Source: Nevskia sp.
GTDB taxonomy: Bacteria; Pseudomonadota; Gammaproteobacteria; Nevskiales; Nevskiaceae
Reading direction: 5' to 3'
DNA: 64,000 nucleotides
Assembly: GCF_021732705.1 (NCBI RefSeq)
Contig: NZ_JAKFUM010000007.1
Location: 412,032 to 476,031, forward strand
In this document: one piece after another, positions 9,081-17,702 of the stretch
How positions within the stretch are numbered: position 1 is the first letter of the stretch
Layout: each line of letters begins with the position of its first letter
The notes under the pieces: model-generated
What the model saw: only the letters and a program-made list of their open reading frames with translations
Databases searched by the model: none
Told to the model about the DNA's origin: nothing
Translations under genes and position numbers: made by a program

Positions 9081-9860
9081 TCACCGCGCCGGCAGAAAGC
9101 TCCGCGGATCGATCGGCCGGCCGCGGTCGCGAATCTCGAAGTGCAGCAGCGGCTTCTGTTCCGGGCCGATGCCGAGTTCGGCGATCGGCTGGCCCGGGCC
9201 AACGTCCTCGCCCTCGGCGACGAGTCGCTTGCGGTTGTAGCCGTAGGCCGAGAGGTACTGGTCATCGTGCTTGATGATGATCAGTTCGCCATAACCCTTG
9301 AGTGCCGCCCCGCTGTAGACGACGCGGCCGCCGCGGCTGGCGACGACGATCTGGCCAACGTCGCCGGCAATGTCGAGCCCCTTGCTGCCGCCATTGTCGA
9401 AGCCGCGGGCGACCTTGCCGCGCGTCGGCCATTCCCAGCTGCCGACACCGACGAAGCCGCTCGGCAGCGGCGGCTCGGTCACCGGCTTGCGCAGCGGCGT
9501 GGCGGCCTTGCCGGCGGCCGATGATGACGGCGACGGTGACGGCGCGGAGGCCGTTGCGGCGCCCGGCGCAGTCAGTCGCAGCACCTGACCTACGCGGATC
9601 GCGTAATCGCGGCCGATGCCGTTCCAGTCGGCAAGCTCGTGATAATCGAGGTTGTTGCGAAACGCGATCGAATACAGCGTGTCGCCCTTGTTGACGACAT
9701 AGGTCTCGCCGAACGTCGGCTTCGATTTCGAGACCGCCACCCGGCCGGACGATCGGCTGACTTCCGGGCCGGCCCTGTCGCTCGCGCAGCCGGCCAGCAG
9801 CGACAGCGCCAGTGCCAGCGCCAGTGCCGGCGCTAAGGCCGAGAGCTGCCGACGAATCAC
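9081..9860 (-). CDS. nlpD: NlpD-like LysM/LytM lipoprotein, amidase activator
   Basis: NlpD is an envelope lipoprotein that activates the N-acetylmuramoyl-L-alanine amidase AmiC during septum splitting. The 259-residue product has a lipobox (LLAGC, Cys25) and a LysM peptidoglycan-binding domain at about 54-96 (YVVNKGDTLYSIA to QVLRL). A low-complexity Ser/Pro/Ala linker follows, then a M23/LytM domain from about 150 to the end. The zinc-binding histidines of active M23 peptidases are not conserved: SKGLDIAG replaces the HxxxD motif. E. coli NlpD is similarly degenerate, which fits an activator rather than an enzyme. The GTG start overlaps the dedA stop by 4 nt (GTGA), implying coupled translation. 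Confidence 0.93.
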   Translation of the reverse strand: MIRRQLSALAPALALALALSLLAGCASDRAGPEVSRSSGRVAVSKSKPTFGETYVVNKGDTLYSIAFRNNLDYHELADWNGIGRDYAIRVGQVLRLTAPGAATASAPSPSPSSSAAGKAATPLRKPVTEPPLPSGFVGVGSWEWPTRGKVARGFDNGGSKGLDIAGDVGQIVVASRGGRVVYSGAALKGYGELIIIKHDDQYLSAYGYNRKRLVAEGEDVGPGQPIAELGIGPEQKPLLHFEIRDRGRPIDPRSFLPAR

Positions 9861-10453
9861 GCGCGCTTGCGGAACAGGAACCAGAGTCCGCCGATCGCCA
9901 GCAGCGCGACCACGGCCAGGGTCAGTTCGTGGGTGTAGGTGCTGATCACCTTCACCGCCGCCTTGCCGAAGAAGTAGCCGGCGGCCACCAGCACGCCGCA
10001 CCACAGGGTGGCGCCAACGAACGTGATCAGCGCGAACGGCAGGTAGGCCATGCCGAACACGCCGGGCGGCAGCGAGATCAAATGGCGTACCACCGGAATG
10101 AAGCGGCCGATAAAGGTCGCGAGTCTCGCGTTGCCGAGAAACATGGTCTCGGCCTCGTGGTACTTCTTTTCGTTGATCAGCAGGTACTTGCCGTAGCCCA
10201 GCAGGAAGGCGCGGCCGACATGGCGACCGAGCAGATAGTTGGCCGATGCACCGACCACCGAGCCGGTGCCGCCCGCCAAGGTCGCCAGAAACGGATCAAG
10301 CTTGCCGCCCTGCGCCAGATAGCCCGCCGGAATCATCACCAGTTCCGACGGCACCGGGAACAGGCTGGACTCCAGTGCCATCAGCACGAAAATCTCGAAA
10401 TAGCCGAGCTGCGACAACCACTCGGCCATCCAGGTCTTGAACACGTCGATCAT
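9857..10453 (-). CDS. DedA/VTT-family membrane protein (YqaA/YohD type)
   Basis: DedA-family proteins are multi-pass inner-membrane proteins; members such as UptA and DedA return undecaprenyl phosphate or other lipids across the membrane and need the proton motive force. The 198-residue sequence has the re-entrant-loop signatures: an acidic residue in ALESSLFPVPSE, the glycine-rich GGTGSVVGASANYLLGR, and FIGRFIPVVRHLISLPPG with two conserved arginines. Several hydrophobic helices follow and it ends FRKRA. It sits between pcm (28-nt gap) and nlpD (4-nt overlap) in a surE-pcm-dedA-nlpD operon. The exact transported lipid is not predictable. Confidence 0.92.
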   Translation of the reverse strand: MIDVFKTWMAEWLSQLGYFEIFVLMALESSLFPVPSELVMIPAGYLAQGGKLDPFLATLAGGTGSVVGASANYLLGRHVGRAFLLGYGKYLLINEKKYHEAETMFLGNARLATFIGRFIPVVRHLISLPPGVFGMAYLPFALITFVGATLWCGVLVAAGYFFGKAAVKVISTYTHELTLAVVALLAIGGLWFLFRKRA

Positions 10454-10481
10454 CGGGGTTTCCGTGGCAGGGGGCGAACGC

Positions 10482-11165
10482 TCAGGCGCGGCCTTCGAGG
10501 AGCGGCACGAAGCTGACCGTCGCCAGATCGACCGACTTGTAGCGGCTGCCGTGCCGATCCACCGCTTTCAGCATCTGGTTGTTCGGCGGGCCGACCGGAA
10601 TCACCAGCCGGCCGCCGGGCGCCAGCTGTTCCAGCAGCGCCTTCGGCACGTCGCCAGCGGCAGCGGTCACGATGATCGCGTCGTACGGACCATGCGCATC
10701 CCAGCCCTGCGTGCCGTCGGCGTAGCCGAAATGGATGTTGCGATAACCCAGCCCGCTCAGGCGCTTGCGAGCGATTTCAGACAAGGCCTTCAGGCGTTCG
10801 ACCGAGTACACGCGCTCGATCAGCTCGGCCAGCACCGCAGTCTGGTAGCCGCTGCCGGTGCCGATTTCCAGCACCCGCTTGCGCGGCCCGGCTTCGACCG
10901 AGGGCTGGATCAGCGCCTGCGTCATCAGGCCGACCACGACCGGCTGCGAGATGGTCTGCGCCAGTCCGATCGGCAACGGCTTGTTGCGATAGGCCTCGCC
11001 GCGCCAGGCTTCCTCGACGAACTCGTGCCGCGGAATCTTCTGCATCGCCGCGAGCACGCGTTCGTCCTCGACGCCGTTGCGGCGGAGGTCGTCGACCATC
11101 TTGGCGCGGCTGACCGGCGAGGTCAGGCCCAGCCCGCGGCTGTGCGGATGGGCGCCGGTCATCAC
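10482..11165 (-). CDS. pcm: Protein-L-isoaspartate O-methyltransferase
   Basis: Pcm repairs damaged proteins by methylating L-isoaspartyl residues with S-adenosylmethionine in the cytoplasm. The 227-residue sequence has the SAM motif VLEIGTGSGYQTAVLAEL, the substrate-side motif LPIGLAQTISQP, and the post-motifs YDAIIVTAAA and LAPGGRLVIPVG. Two starts are possible: GTG 11165 has AGGAG at the better spacing (7 nt), while ATG 11162 directly follows it, so the product differs by one residue. The gene lies 28 nt after surE, as in many gammaproteobacteria. Confidence 0.96.
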   Translation of the reverse strand: MMTGAHPHSRGLGLTSPVSRAKMVDDLRRNGVEDERVLAAMQKIPRHEFVEEAWRGEAYRNKPLPIGLAQTISQPVVVGLMTQALIQPSVEAGPRKRVLEIGTGSGYQTAVLAELIERVYSVERLKALSEIARKRLSGLGYRNIHFGYADGTQGWDAHGPYDAIIVTAAAGDVPKALLEQLAPGGRLVIPVGPPNNQMLKAVDRHGSRYKSVDLATVSFVPLLEGRA

Positions 11166-11193
11166 CCGCAGGCTCCTGACACGGACGACCGCT

Positions 11194-11940
11194 TCACAGC
11201 GCCTTGGCCCACTCGGTCAGCTTGTCGAGGGCGCTGTGGCGCGTGAGATCGACCAGCAGCGGCGTGATCGATACCCGGTTGTGCTCGATCGCGTGAAAGT
11301 CCGTGCCCGGGCCGCAGTCGGCACCCGGGCCGGCGGCGCCGATCCAGTAGATCGGGCGGCCGCGCGGATCGAGCATCTGCTGCACCGGCTCGGACTGATG
11401 ACGATGGCCGAGGCGCGTCACCTCGAAGCCCTGGAGGTCTTCCCACGGCACGTCCGGCACATTGACGTTCAGGATCGTGTTGCCGGGGAACGGCTCCTGC
11501 CGCAATCGTTCGACCAGCTTCACCGTGGCGCGGGCGGCGGTGGCGTAGTGCTTCGGGTTGTACTGCGCGCACGACACGGCGATCGCGGCGACCCCGAGAT
11601 AGCGGCCTTCCATCGCGGCCGCGACGGTACCCGAATACAGCGTGTCATCGCCGAGGTTCGGGCCATTGTTGATGCCGCTGACGACCATGTCCGGCCGCTG
11701 ATCGAGCAGGCTGGCCAGCGCCAGATGCACGCAGTCGCTCGGCGTGCCGTCGACGCAGATGATGCCGTCGGCATGCTTCTGCACGCGCAGCGGATGCAGG
11801 ATGGTCAGCGAGTTCGACGCGGCGCTGCGATTGCGGTCCGGGGCGACCACGTCGACGTGGTACGCGGCACGCAGATGCGTGGCCAGTTCGAGCAGGCCGG
11901 GCGCGGTGCAACCGTCGTCGTTGGACAGGAGAATCCGCAT
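11194..11940 (-). CDS. surE: 5'/3'-nucleotidase SurE
   Basis: SurE is a metal-dependent nucleoside monophosphate phosphatase linked to stationary-phase survival. The 248-residue protein shows all metal ligands of the family: Asp8-Asp9 in LLSNDDG, Ser39 in RNRSAASNS, and Asn91 in SGINNGPNLGDD. GTPSDCVHLA and YSGTVAAAMEG are also conserved. It is the first gene of the surE-pcm-dedA-nlpD operon and is divergent from the Smr gene, with 73 nt between their starts. Confidence 0.97.
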   Translation of the reverse strand: MRILLSNDDGCTAPGLLELATHLRAAYHVDVVAPDRNRSAASNSLTILHPLRVQKHADGIICVDGTPSDCVHLALASLLDQRPDMVVSGINNGPNLGDDTLYSGTVAAAMEGRYLGVAAIAVSCAQYNPKHYATAARATVKLVERLRQEPFPGNTILNVNVPDVPWEDLQGFEVTRLGHRHQSEPVQQMLDPRGRPIYWIGAAGPGADCGPGTDFHAIEHNRVSITPLLVDLTRHSALDKLTEWAKAL

Positions 11941-12013
11941 GTCTGGCTGCTGGTCCGGAAGGGTCTTGGGGAGGCCGCTAGTTTACGTGTCGGCGGGCTA
12001 TGATGCCCGCCAG

Positions 12014-12586
12014 ATGACGACTCCCAAGCCCGATCCGGCGCTGTTCGAAGACGATGCCTTCCGCGAGGCGATGGCCGGCGTGCAGCCTCGGGCGTCGTCC
12101 GATCGCGTGCCGCCGCCGCGCAAGCTGCCACCGCCGAAACCGCGCTACGCCGAGGCCGACGAGCGCGCCGTGATGGACGAACTGCTCGACTACGGCATGT
12201 TCGAGCCGGAGCTGATCGAAAGCGGCGACACCCTGACCTATCGCGCCGACGGCGTGCAGGACTCGGTCTGGCGGAAGTTGCGCCGCGGCGCCTACCGCGT
12301 GCGCGCGGAACTCGACCTGCATGGCCTGAACCGTACCGTGGCACGCGAGGAAGTCTCGCTCTTCCTTGCCGAGTGCATGGCGAAGGACGTGCGCTGCGTC
12401 CGCATCATCCACGGCAAGGGCAACCGCTCGCCGAACACCGGTCCGGTGATCAAGACCCTGCTCGATTCCTGGCTCCGCCGCCGCAACGACGTGCTGGCGT
12501 TCTGCTCCGCCCGGCCCCACGACGGCGGTACCGGAGCGGTCTACGTGCTGCTGCGCGCGGCACCCGGCAGCTACACCGGCCCCTGA
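12014..12586 (+). CDS. Smr-domain protein (YfcN/SmrB-like)
   Basis: The C-terminal half of this 190-residue protein is an Smr domain, a nuclease-like fold first seen at the MutS2 C-terminus. It has LRRGAYRVRAELDLHGLN with the LDLHG signature, and HGKGNRS as the GxG loop. The layout (about 95 residues before the domain) matches the stand-alone YfcN/SmrB group; E. coli SmrB cleaves mRNA at collided ribosomes. The N-terminal part is charged and proline-rich (RVPPPRKLPPPKPRY). The ATG has no strong Shine-Dalgarno. Only 2 nt separate its stop from the next gene, so the two are almost certainly co-translated. Confidence 0.88.
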   Translation: MTTPKPDPALFEDDAFREAMAGVQPRASSDRVPPPRKLPPPKPRYAEADERAVMDELLDYGMFEPELIESGDTLTYRADGVQDSVWRKLRRGAYRVRAELDLHGLNRTVAREEVSLFLAECMAKDVRCVRIIHGKGNRSPNTGPVIKTLLDSWLRRRNDVLAFCSARPHDGGTGAVYVLLRAAPGSYTGP

Positions 12587-12588
12587 AC

Positions 12589-15096
12589 ATGCGGCGGCTG
12601 CGCGAAGTCAGCCTGTCCGACTGGCTGTCGCGCCTGCCGCCTCCCGATGATGGCCATCTGCTGATCGGTTCGACCGGTCACCTGCTGCTGTCGCCGGCCG
12701 AGCGCGACGCCTCGATCGACCGCCTGCGCGATGACGTGCTGCCGGCCGCCATCGGGCTGTCGCCCCCGTCGCGCGTGACCCTCGTCACCGGCATGGCACC
12801 GGGCTCCGATCTGCTGTTCAAGCAGGTCGCGGTCGACTGGCTCGGCCGCGCCGGCATCGCCGTCAATGTCGTGGCGCTGCTGCCGGTGCCGGTCGACGTG
12901 CTGCTCGACGACTGGCTGCGCAAGGCCCATCCGGAAACCGGGCCGATCGACCAGTCCGAGATCGAGGCCATGCGCCGCAATGTCGACGCCGTGATGTCCG
13001 AGTGCTCGGACGTCGTCAGCCTGCTGCCACGCACCGGCGAGCGCCTGCATCTGCGCGATGAAAGCGCGCGGCAGCAGCAGTATCGGCGGCTGGCCGCGTG
13101 CCTCGTCGAACAGTGCGACGTGCTGGTGGCGCTGCTGCGCGCGGATCGGCCGGTGCTTCCGGGTGGCACGGCCGAGGTCGTCGAATGGCGGCTGGATCCG
13201 GCGCGAGTTCCGGACGCGCTGTCGACGCTGGCCTTGCGCCAGCCACGGCAGTTCGGCAAGCGCCTCGTGCTGCTCGATCCGACGTCCCATGCCGATCGCC
13301 GACCGGGTTCCGCCAGCCGCACTGTCATGCAGGTACTCGCCACCGACGGGCCGGTACACGCGCCGCCGGAAGCGCGGCTGGCCGAAGCCCTGAAGCAGTG
13401 CCGCCACGCACAGAAATCCGGCAACTACCTGCTCAGCTACGACCTCGCGACACGCGCCCAGTCGCAGGGTCTGACGTCTCCGGACCTCGACTACGCGTTG
13501 CTGCTGGCGCTGGCGAATGCCGGCAGCACGCTGATGGCACTGACCCGGCTGCGGGCGCTGAACACGCCGTCGTCGACTGCCAGCGAAGATCTGCTGGCGC
13601 TCGAGGGCCGGCTGCTGAAGGACCTCGCGATTGCCGGCCATCCGGATCGCGCGGCCGAACGCTACCGCAATGCCGGCCTCGCCTATCGCCGCGCGTTCAT
13701 GGCGAAGGATGGCTACTTCAGCGCCATCAACGCCGCCACCATGCTGCTGCTCGGCGGCGCGCCGGACGACGCCCGGCCGCTGGCCGAGGCGGCACTGGCG
13801 CGGGTGCGCGATCGCTTGCCGCAGACGGAGCAGGAAGCGTATTTCTTCCGCGTCACCGAGGCCGAAGCCGCGCTGCTGCTCGGGGATCTCGATCGGGCGC
13901 GCAGCACGCTGGCCAGCGCCAATCGCCTGCTGCGCGGCGATGTCAATGTCCGCAGCCGCACGGCCGCGCAGCTGCGGCTGATCTGTCGCCATCTCGGGAC
14001 GGGTCACGATCTGATCAGCGCGCTCAGCATGGCTCCGGTCCTGTATCTGCCGCGCCCGGCACCCGGCTTGCCGCGTGCTGGCGCAGCGCCGCCATCGGCG
14101 CCGTTGCCGGACGATGCCTCGTTCGTGTTCAGCGGTCTGACCGAGCCGGCCGAGCTGGACATCGCGGAACCGTTCCTGCTGCACGGCTGCCGCGTCCATC
14201 TGGTGCTGCCGCTGCCGCGCGTGGCCTTGATCGAGCACTGGCAGCGACACTACGGCGAGGCCTGGGCCCAGCGCCTGATCCGCGGCCTTGACCGCGCTGC
14301 CGAAAGCTCGGTGGCGCAAGGCTTTCTCGATGGCGAAGACGGTTGGAGCGCGGCCTATGTGTCGGCCACGGCCTGCGGCCTGTCGCGGCTGATGGCGCGG
14401 CGTCTGGGCTGCGGCTGGCAGGCGTTCGACGGCTCGATCGCCGCCGGACCGCCGACCGATGCCGACGCCTTCAGCGAAGCATTGCTGAAGCGCTTCGAGC
14501 ATCGCCCGCGACCGGTCGAATCGTTGGACGGCAAGCCGATGAGCCGCCGCGTCATCGGCGTGCTGTTCGCCGACTTTTCCGGCTACAGCCGGCTCGACGA
14601 ATCCGAGATGCCGCTGTTCCAGAGCCTGCTGGCCGGCGCCATTGCCGAAACGCTGGCGCGTCATCAGCCGCAGGTCCTGCGCCAGCACACCTGGGGCGAT
14701 GCCGTGCATATCGTCACCGTCGACGCCCGGTCTGCCGCCCGGATCGCGACCGAAATCCATTCCGAAGTCGATCGCCTGCGCACCGCCGCCGGCGGCATGC
14801 TAGCGCGGCTGGAACTGCGGCTGTCGGCGCATTACGCGCCAGTGTTCGAAGGCATCGATCCGGTCGAAGGCACGACGACCTATTTCGGCACGCAGTTATC
14901 GTTCGCCGCGCGCATCGAGCCGGTGACGCCGCCCGGCATGATCTTCGTCACCGAAGCGTTCGCTGCCCGCCTCGCACTGGAAGCGCCGGATCGCTATGTC
15001 GTCGACTATGCCGGCGAAGTCGAGCTGCCGAAGCGCTTCGGCACCTACCGGCTGTTTTCGCTGCGCCGTGCCGAGGCGGAAGCGGCGTTTGTCTAG
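12589..15096 (+). CDS. SLOG-like / TPR (DUF4071-type) / class III nucleotidyl cyclase fusion protein
   Basis: This 835-residue soluble protein looks like a signalling enzyme. Residues about 20-190 resemble a SLOG/LOG-type Rossmann domain (LLIGSTGHLLLSPAE, LVTGMAPGSDLLF, ALLPVPVDVLL). Residues about 260-475 are helical repeats with YFSAINAATMLLLGG, typical of the TPR-like TRAFs-binding region DUF4071. Residues 500-640 form a second alpha/beta segment. Residues 651-830 are a class III adenylate/guanylate cyclase domain: metal Asp662 in LFADFSGYS, metal Asp704 in TWGDAVH, and Arg775 in AARIEP. The asparagine usually four residues before that arginine is Ser771. No membrane segment is seen. The product (cAMP, cGMP or other) and the ligand are unknown. 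It is coupled to the Smr gene. Confidence 0.82.
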   Translation: MRRLREVSLSDWLSRLPPPDDGHLLIGSTGHLLLSPAERDASIDRLRDDVLPAAIGLSPPSRVTLVTGMAPGSDLLFKQVAVDWLGRAGIAVNVVALLPVPVDVLLDDWLRKAHPETGPIDQSEIEAMRRNVDAVMSECSDVVSLLPRTGERLHLRDESARQQQYRRLAACLVEQCDVLVALLRADRPVLPGGTAEVVEWRLDPARVPDALSTLALRQPRQFGKRLVLLDPTSHADRRPGSASRTVMQVLATDGPVHAPPEARLAEALKQCRHAQKSGNYLLSYDLATRAQSQGLTSPDLDYALLLALANAGSTLMALTRLRALNTPSSTASEDLLALEGRLLKDLAIAGHPDRAAERYRNAGLAYRRAFMAKDGYFSAINAATMLLLGGAPDDARPLAEAALARVRDRLPQTEQEAYFFRVTEAEAALLLGDLDRARSTLASANRLLRGDVNVRSRTAAQLRLICRHLGTGHDLISALSMAPVLYLPRPAPGLPRAGAAPPSAPLPDDASFVFSGLTEPAELDIAEPFLLHGCRVHLVLPLPRVALIEHWQRHYGEAWAQRLIRGLDRAAESSVAQGFLDGEDGWSAAYVSATACGLSRLMARRLGCGWQAFDGSIAAGPPTDADAFSEALLKRFEHRPRPVESLDGKPMSRRVIGVLFADFSGYSRLDESEMPLFQSLLAGAIAETLARHQPQVLRQHTWGDAVHIVTVDARSAARIATEIHSEVDRLRTAAGGMLARLELRLSAHYAPVFEGIDPVEGTTTYFGTQLSFAARIEPVTPPGMIFVTEAFAARLALEAPDRYVVDYAGEVELPKRFGTYRLFSLRRAEAEAAFV

Positions 15097-15126
15097 TCCG
15101 GGCCGCCGTCCGCCAGCGACGAACGG

Positions 15127-15882
15127 CTAGCGCGCGTATTCCTGCCGCGACAGCCAGAACTCGGCCAGCGGCAGGTCTTCGGGATAGGTGACCTTGAGGT
15201 TGCTTTCGCGACCGCGCAGCAGCAGCGGCTTGTAGCCGGCGGCTTCCATCGCGGCGGCTTCGTCGTCCATCGGCGGCGACCGCGTCCGGCTGAGTTCCAG
15301 CGCGTTGCGCAGCAGATCGAGCCGGAACAGCTGCGGCGTCTGGCCGCGCCACAGTTCGCTGCGATCGATCGTCGCGACCGCCCGGTCGCGCGCTTCGCGC
15401 TTCAGGGTATCGGTGACCGGCAGTGCCAGCAGGCCGCCGTTGTCGTCAGTGGCCTCGTCGCGCAGGCGTTCGATGTCGTCGACCGTCAGACACGGCCGCG
15501 CAGCATCGTGGATCAGCGTGTAGATCGCCCCGCTCAACCGCTGGCTGGCCGCAGTCACGGCCGCAAGCCCGGCCAGCACCGAATCGGCCCGCGAGGCGCC
15601 ACCGGTGACGGTGATGATCTTGGGATGACGAGCGATCGGCAGTCGAGCGAATTCGGCATCGCCTCGCGCAAGCACGACGACCACGCCATCGATGCCTTCC
15701 GCATCGAGAAACGGCGCCAGGCTCCACTCGAGCAGTGCCCGGCCGCGCAGCATCAGATACTGCTTGGGCTTGCCGAGCCCCATCCGGGCGCTGCCGCCGG
15801 CGGAGGCGACCACCGCCCAGTACCGCGGCGGCGTCCGCGAATCCGGGCCGGTGCCCCGGCGCTGAGACACGCCTGCAGTCAT
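15127..15882 (-). CDS. ispD: 2-C-methyl-D-erythritol 4-phosphate cytidylyltransferase
   Basis: IspD joins MEP and CTP to give CDP-methylerythritol in the non-mevalonate isoprenoid pathway. The 251-residue protein has the nucleotide-binding start AVVASAGGSARMGLGKPKQY, TVTGGASRADSVLAGL, IHDAARPCL and the C-terminal YPEDLPLAEF. The usual VVPAAG is VVASAGG here, a mild change. About 20 residues precede the domain. It follows ftsB by 33 nt in the eno-ftsB-ispD run. The usual downstream partner ispF is not next to it; the convergent cyclase gene comes instead. Confidence 0.96.
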   Translation of the reverse strand: MTAGVSQRRGTGPDSRTPPRYWAVVASAGGSARMGLGKPKQYLMLRGRALLEWSLAPFLDAEGIDGVVVVLARGDAEFARLPIARHPKIITVTGGASRADSVLAGLAAVTAASQRLSGAIYTLIHDAARPCLTVDDIERLRDEATDDNGGLLALPVTDTLKREARDRAVATIDRSELWRGQTPQLFRLDLLRNALELSRTRSPPMDDEAAAMEAAGYKPLLLRGRESNLKVTYPEDLPLAEFWLSRQEYAR

Positions 15883-15915
15883 TGTCGAATCAGTTTGCCG
15901 CGGCCGGCACGCCAG

Positions 15916-16203
15916 TCATCGACGACCGGCATCGACCACGAGGAAAAACGTTTCGTCGCGCCGGACCATGCCCAGCGAGTTGCGGGCATGGGCTTCGATC
16001 GCGGCGCCGCCGGCGCGGAGATCGTCGACCTCCGCCTGCCGCGCTTCATTGCGCAGGCGCAGCACGGCGTTCTCGCGTTCCTGCACCGCCACCGACACCC
16101 GCTTCTTGCCGGTGTCGTAGACGCCGCCGTCGCCGATCCAGAACCGGTACTGCAGACCGGTGAGCATGACGCCCAGAACGACGACGGCGACGCGGCGGAT
16201 CAC
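15916..16203 (-). CDS. ftsB: Cell division protein FtsB
   Basis: FtsB is a small bitopic inner-membrane protein of the FtsQLB complex that signals onset of septal peptidoglycan synthesis. The 95-residue product has one N-terminal membrane helix (VAVVVLGVMLTGLQYRFWIG), a periplasmic coiled coil (about 35-70) and the conserved tail ARNSLGMVRRDETFFLVV. I start at GTG 16203, 7 nt after the eno stop, because similarity begins there. The frame is open to 16242, which would overlap eno. The ribosome site is weak, so coupling to eno translation is likely. Confidence 0.93.
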   Translation of the reverse strand: MIRRVAVVVLGVMLTGLQYRFWIGDGGVYDTGKKRVSVAVQERENAVLRLRNEARQAEVDDLRAGGAAIEAHARNSLGMVRRDETFFLVVDAGRR

Positions 16204-16210
16204 GTCATTG

Positions 16211-17533
<1,323 letters not shown>

Positions 17534-17611
17534 CTACGTCGCGCAGGACGGTCCCGCCATTCAGGTGCCGGCGTAGGTAATTCATTACCCATCGGCGTCC
17601 GCGATCTGTTT

Positions 17612-17640
17612 TTGACATCCGTTGGTCATATTCTTGCGTA
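17612..17640 (+). promoter_or_regulatory. Possible sigma70-type promoter for the M4 protease gene
   Basis: A perfect TTGACA (17612-17617) is followed after 17 nt by TGCGTA (17635-17640), a poor -10 box. A TATTCT also lies nearby but at the wrong spacing. The site is about 60 nt ahead of the protease start. This is suggestive only. Confidence 0.3.
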
Positions 17641-17702
17641 GATGAATTGTCTGTCAGCTAGCGTTCCGACGCGGCTGTATCCACCCACGGAGCTCAAGAA
17701 TC

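Noticed and set aside
12571..14760. A 729-residue open frame on the minus strand opposite the cyclase gene
   Set aside because: It has no recognisable domains, is rich in Arg/Gln/Ala and has no ribosome site. Such long antisense frames are expected in GC-rich genes.
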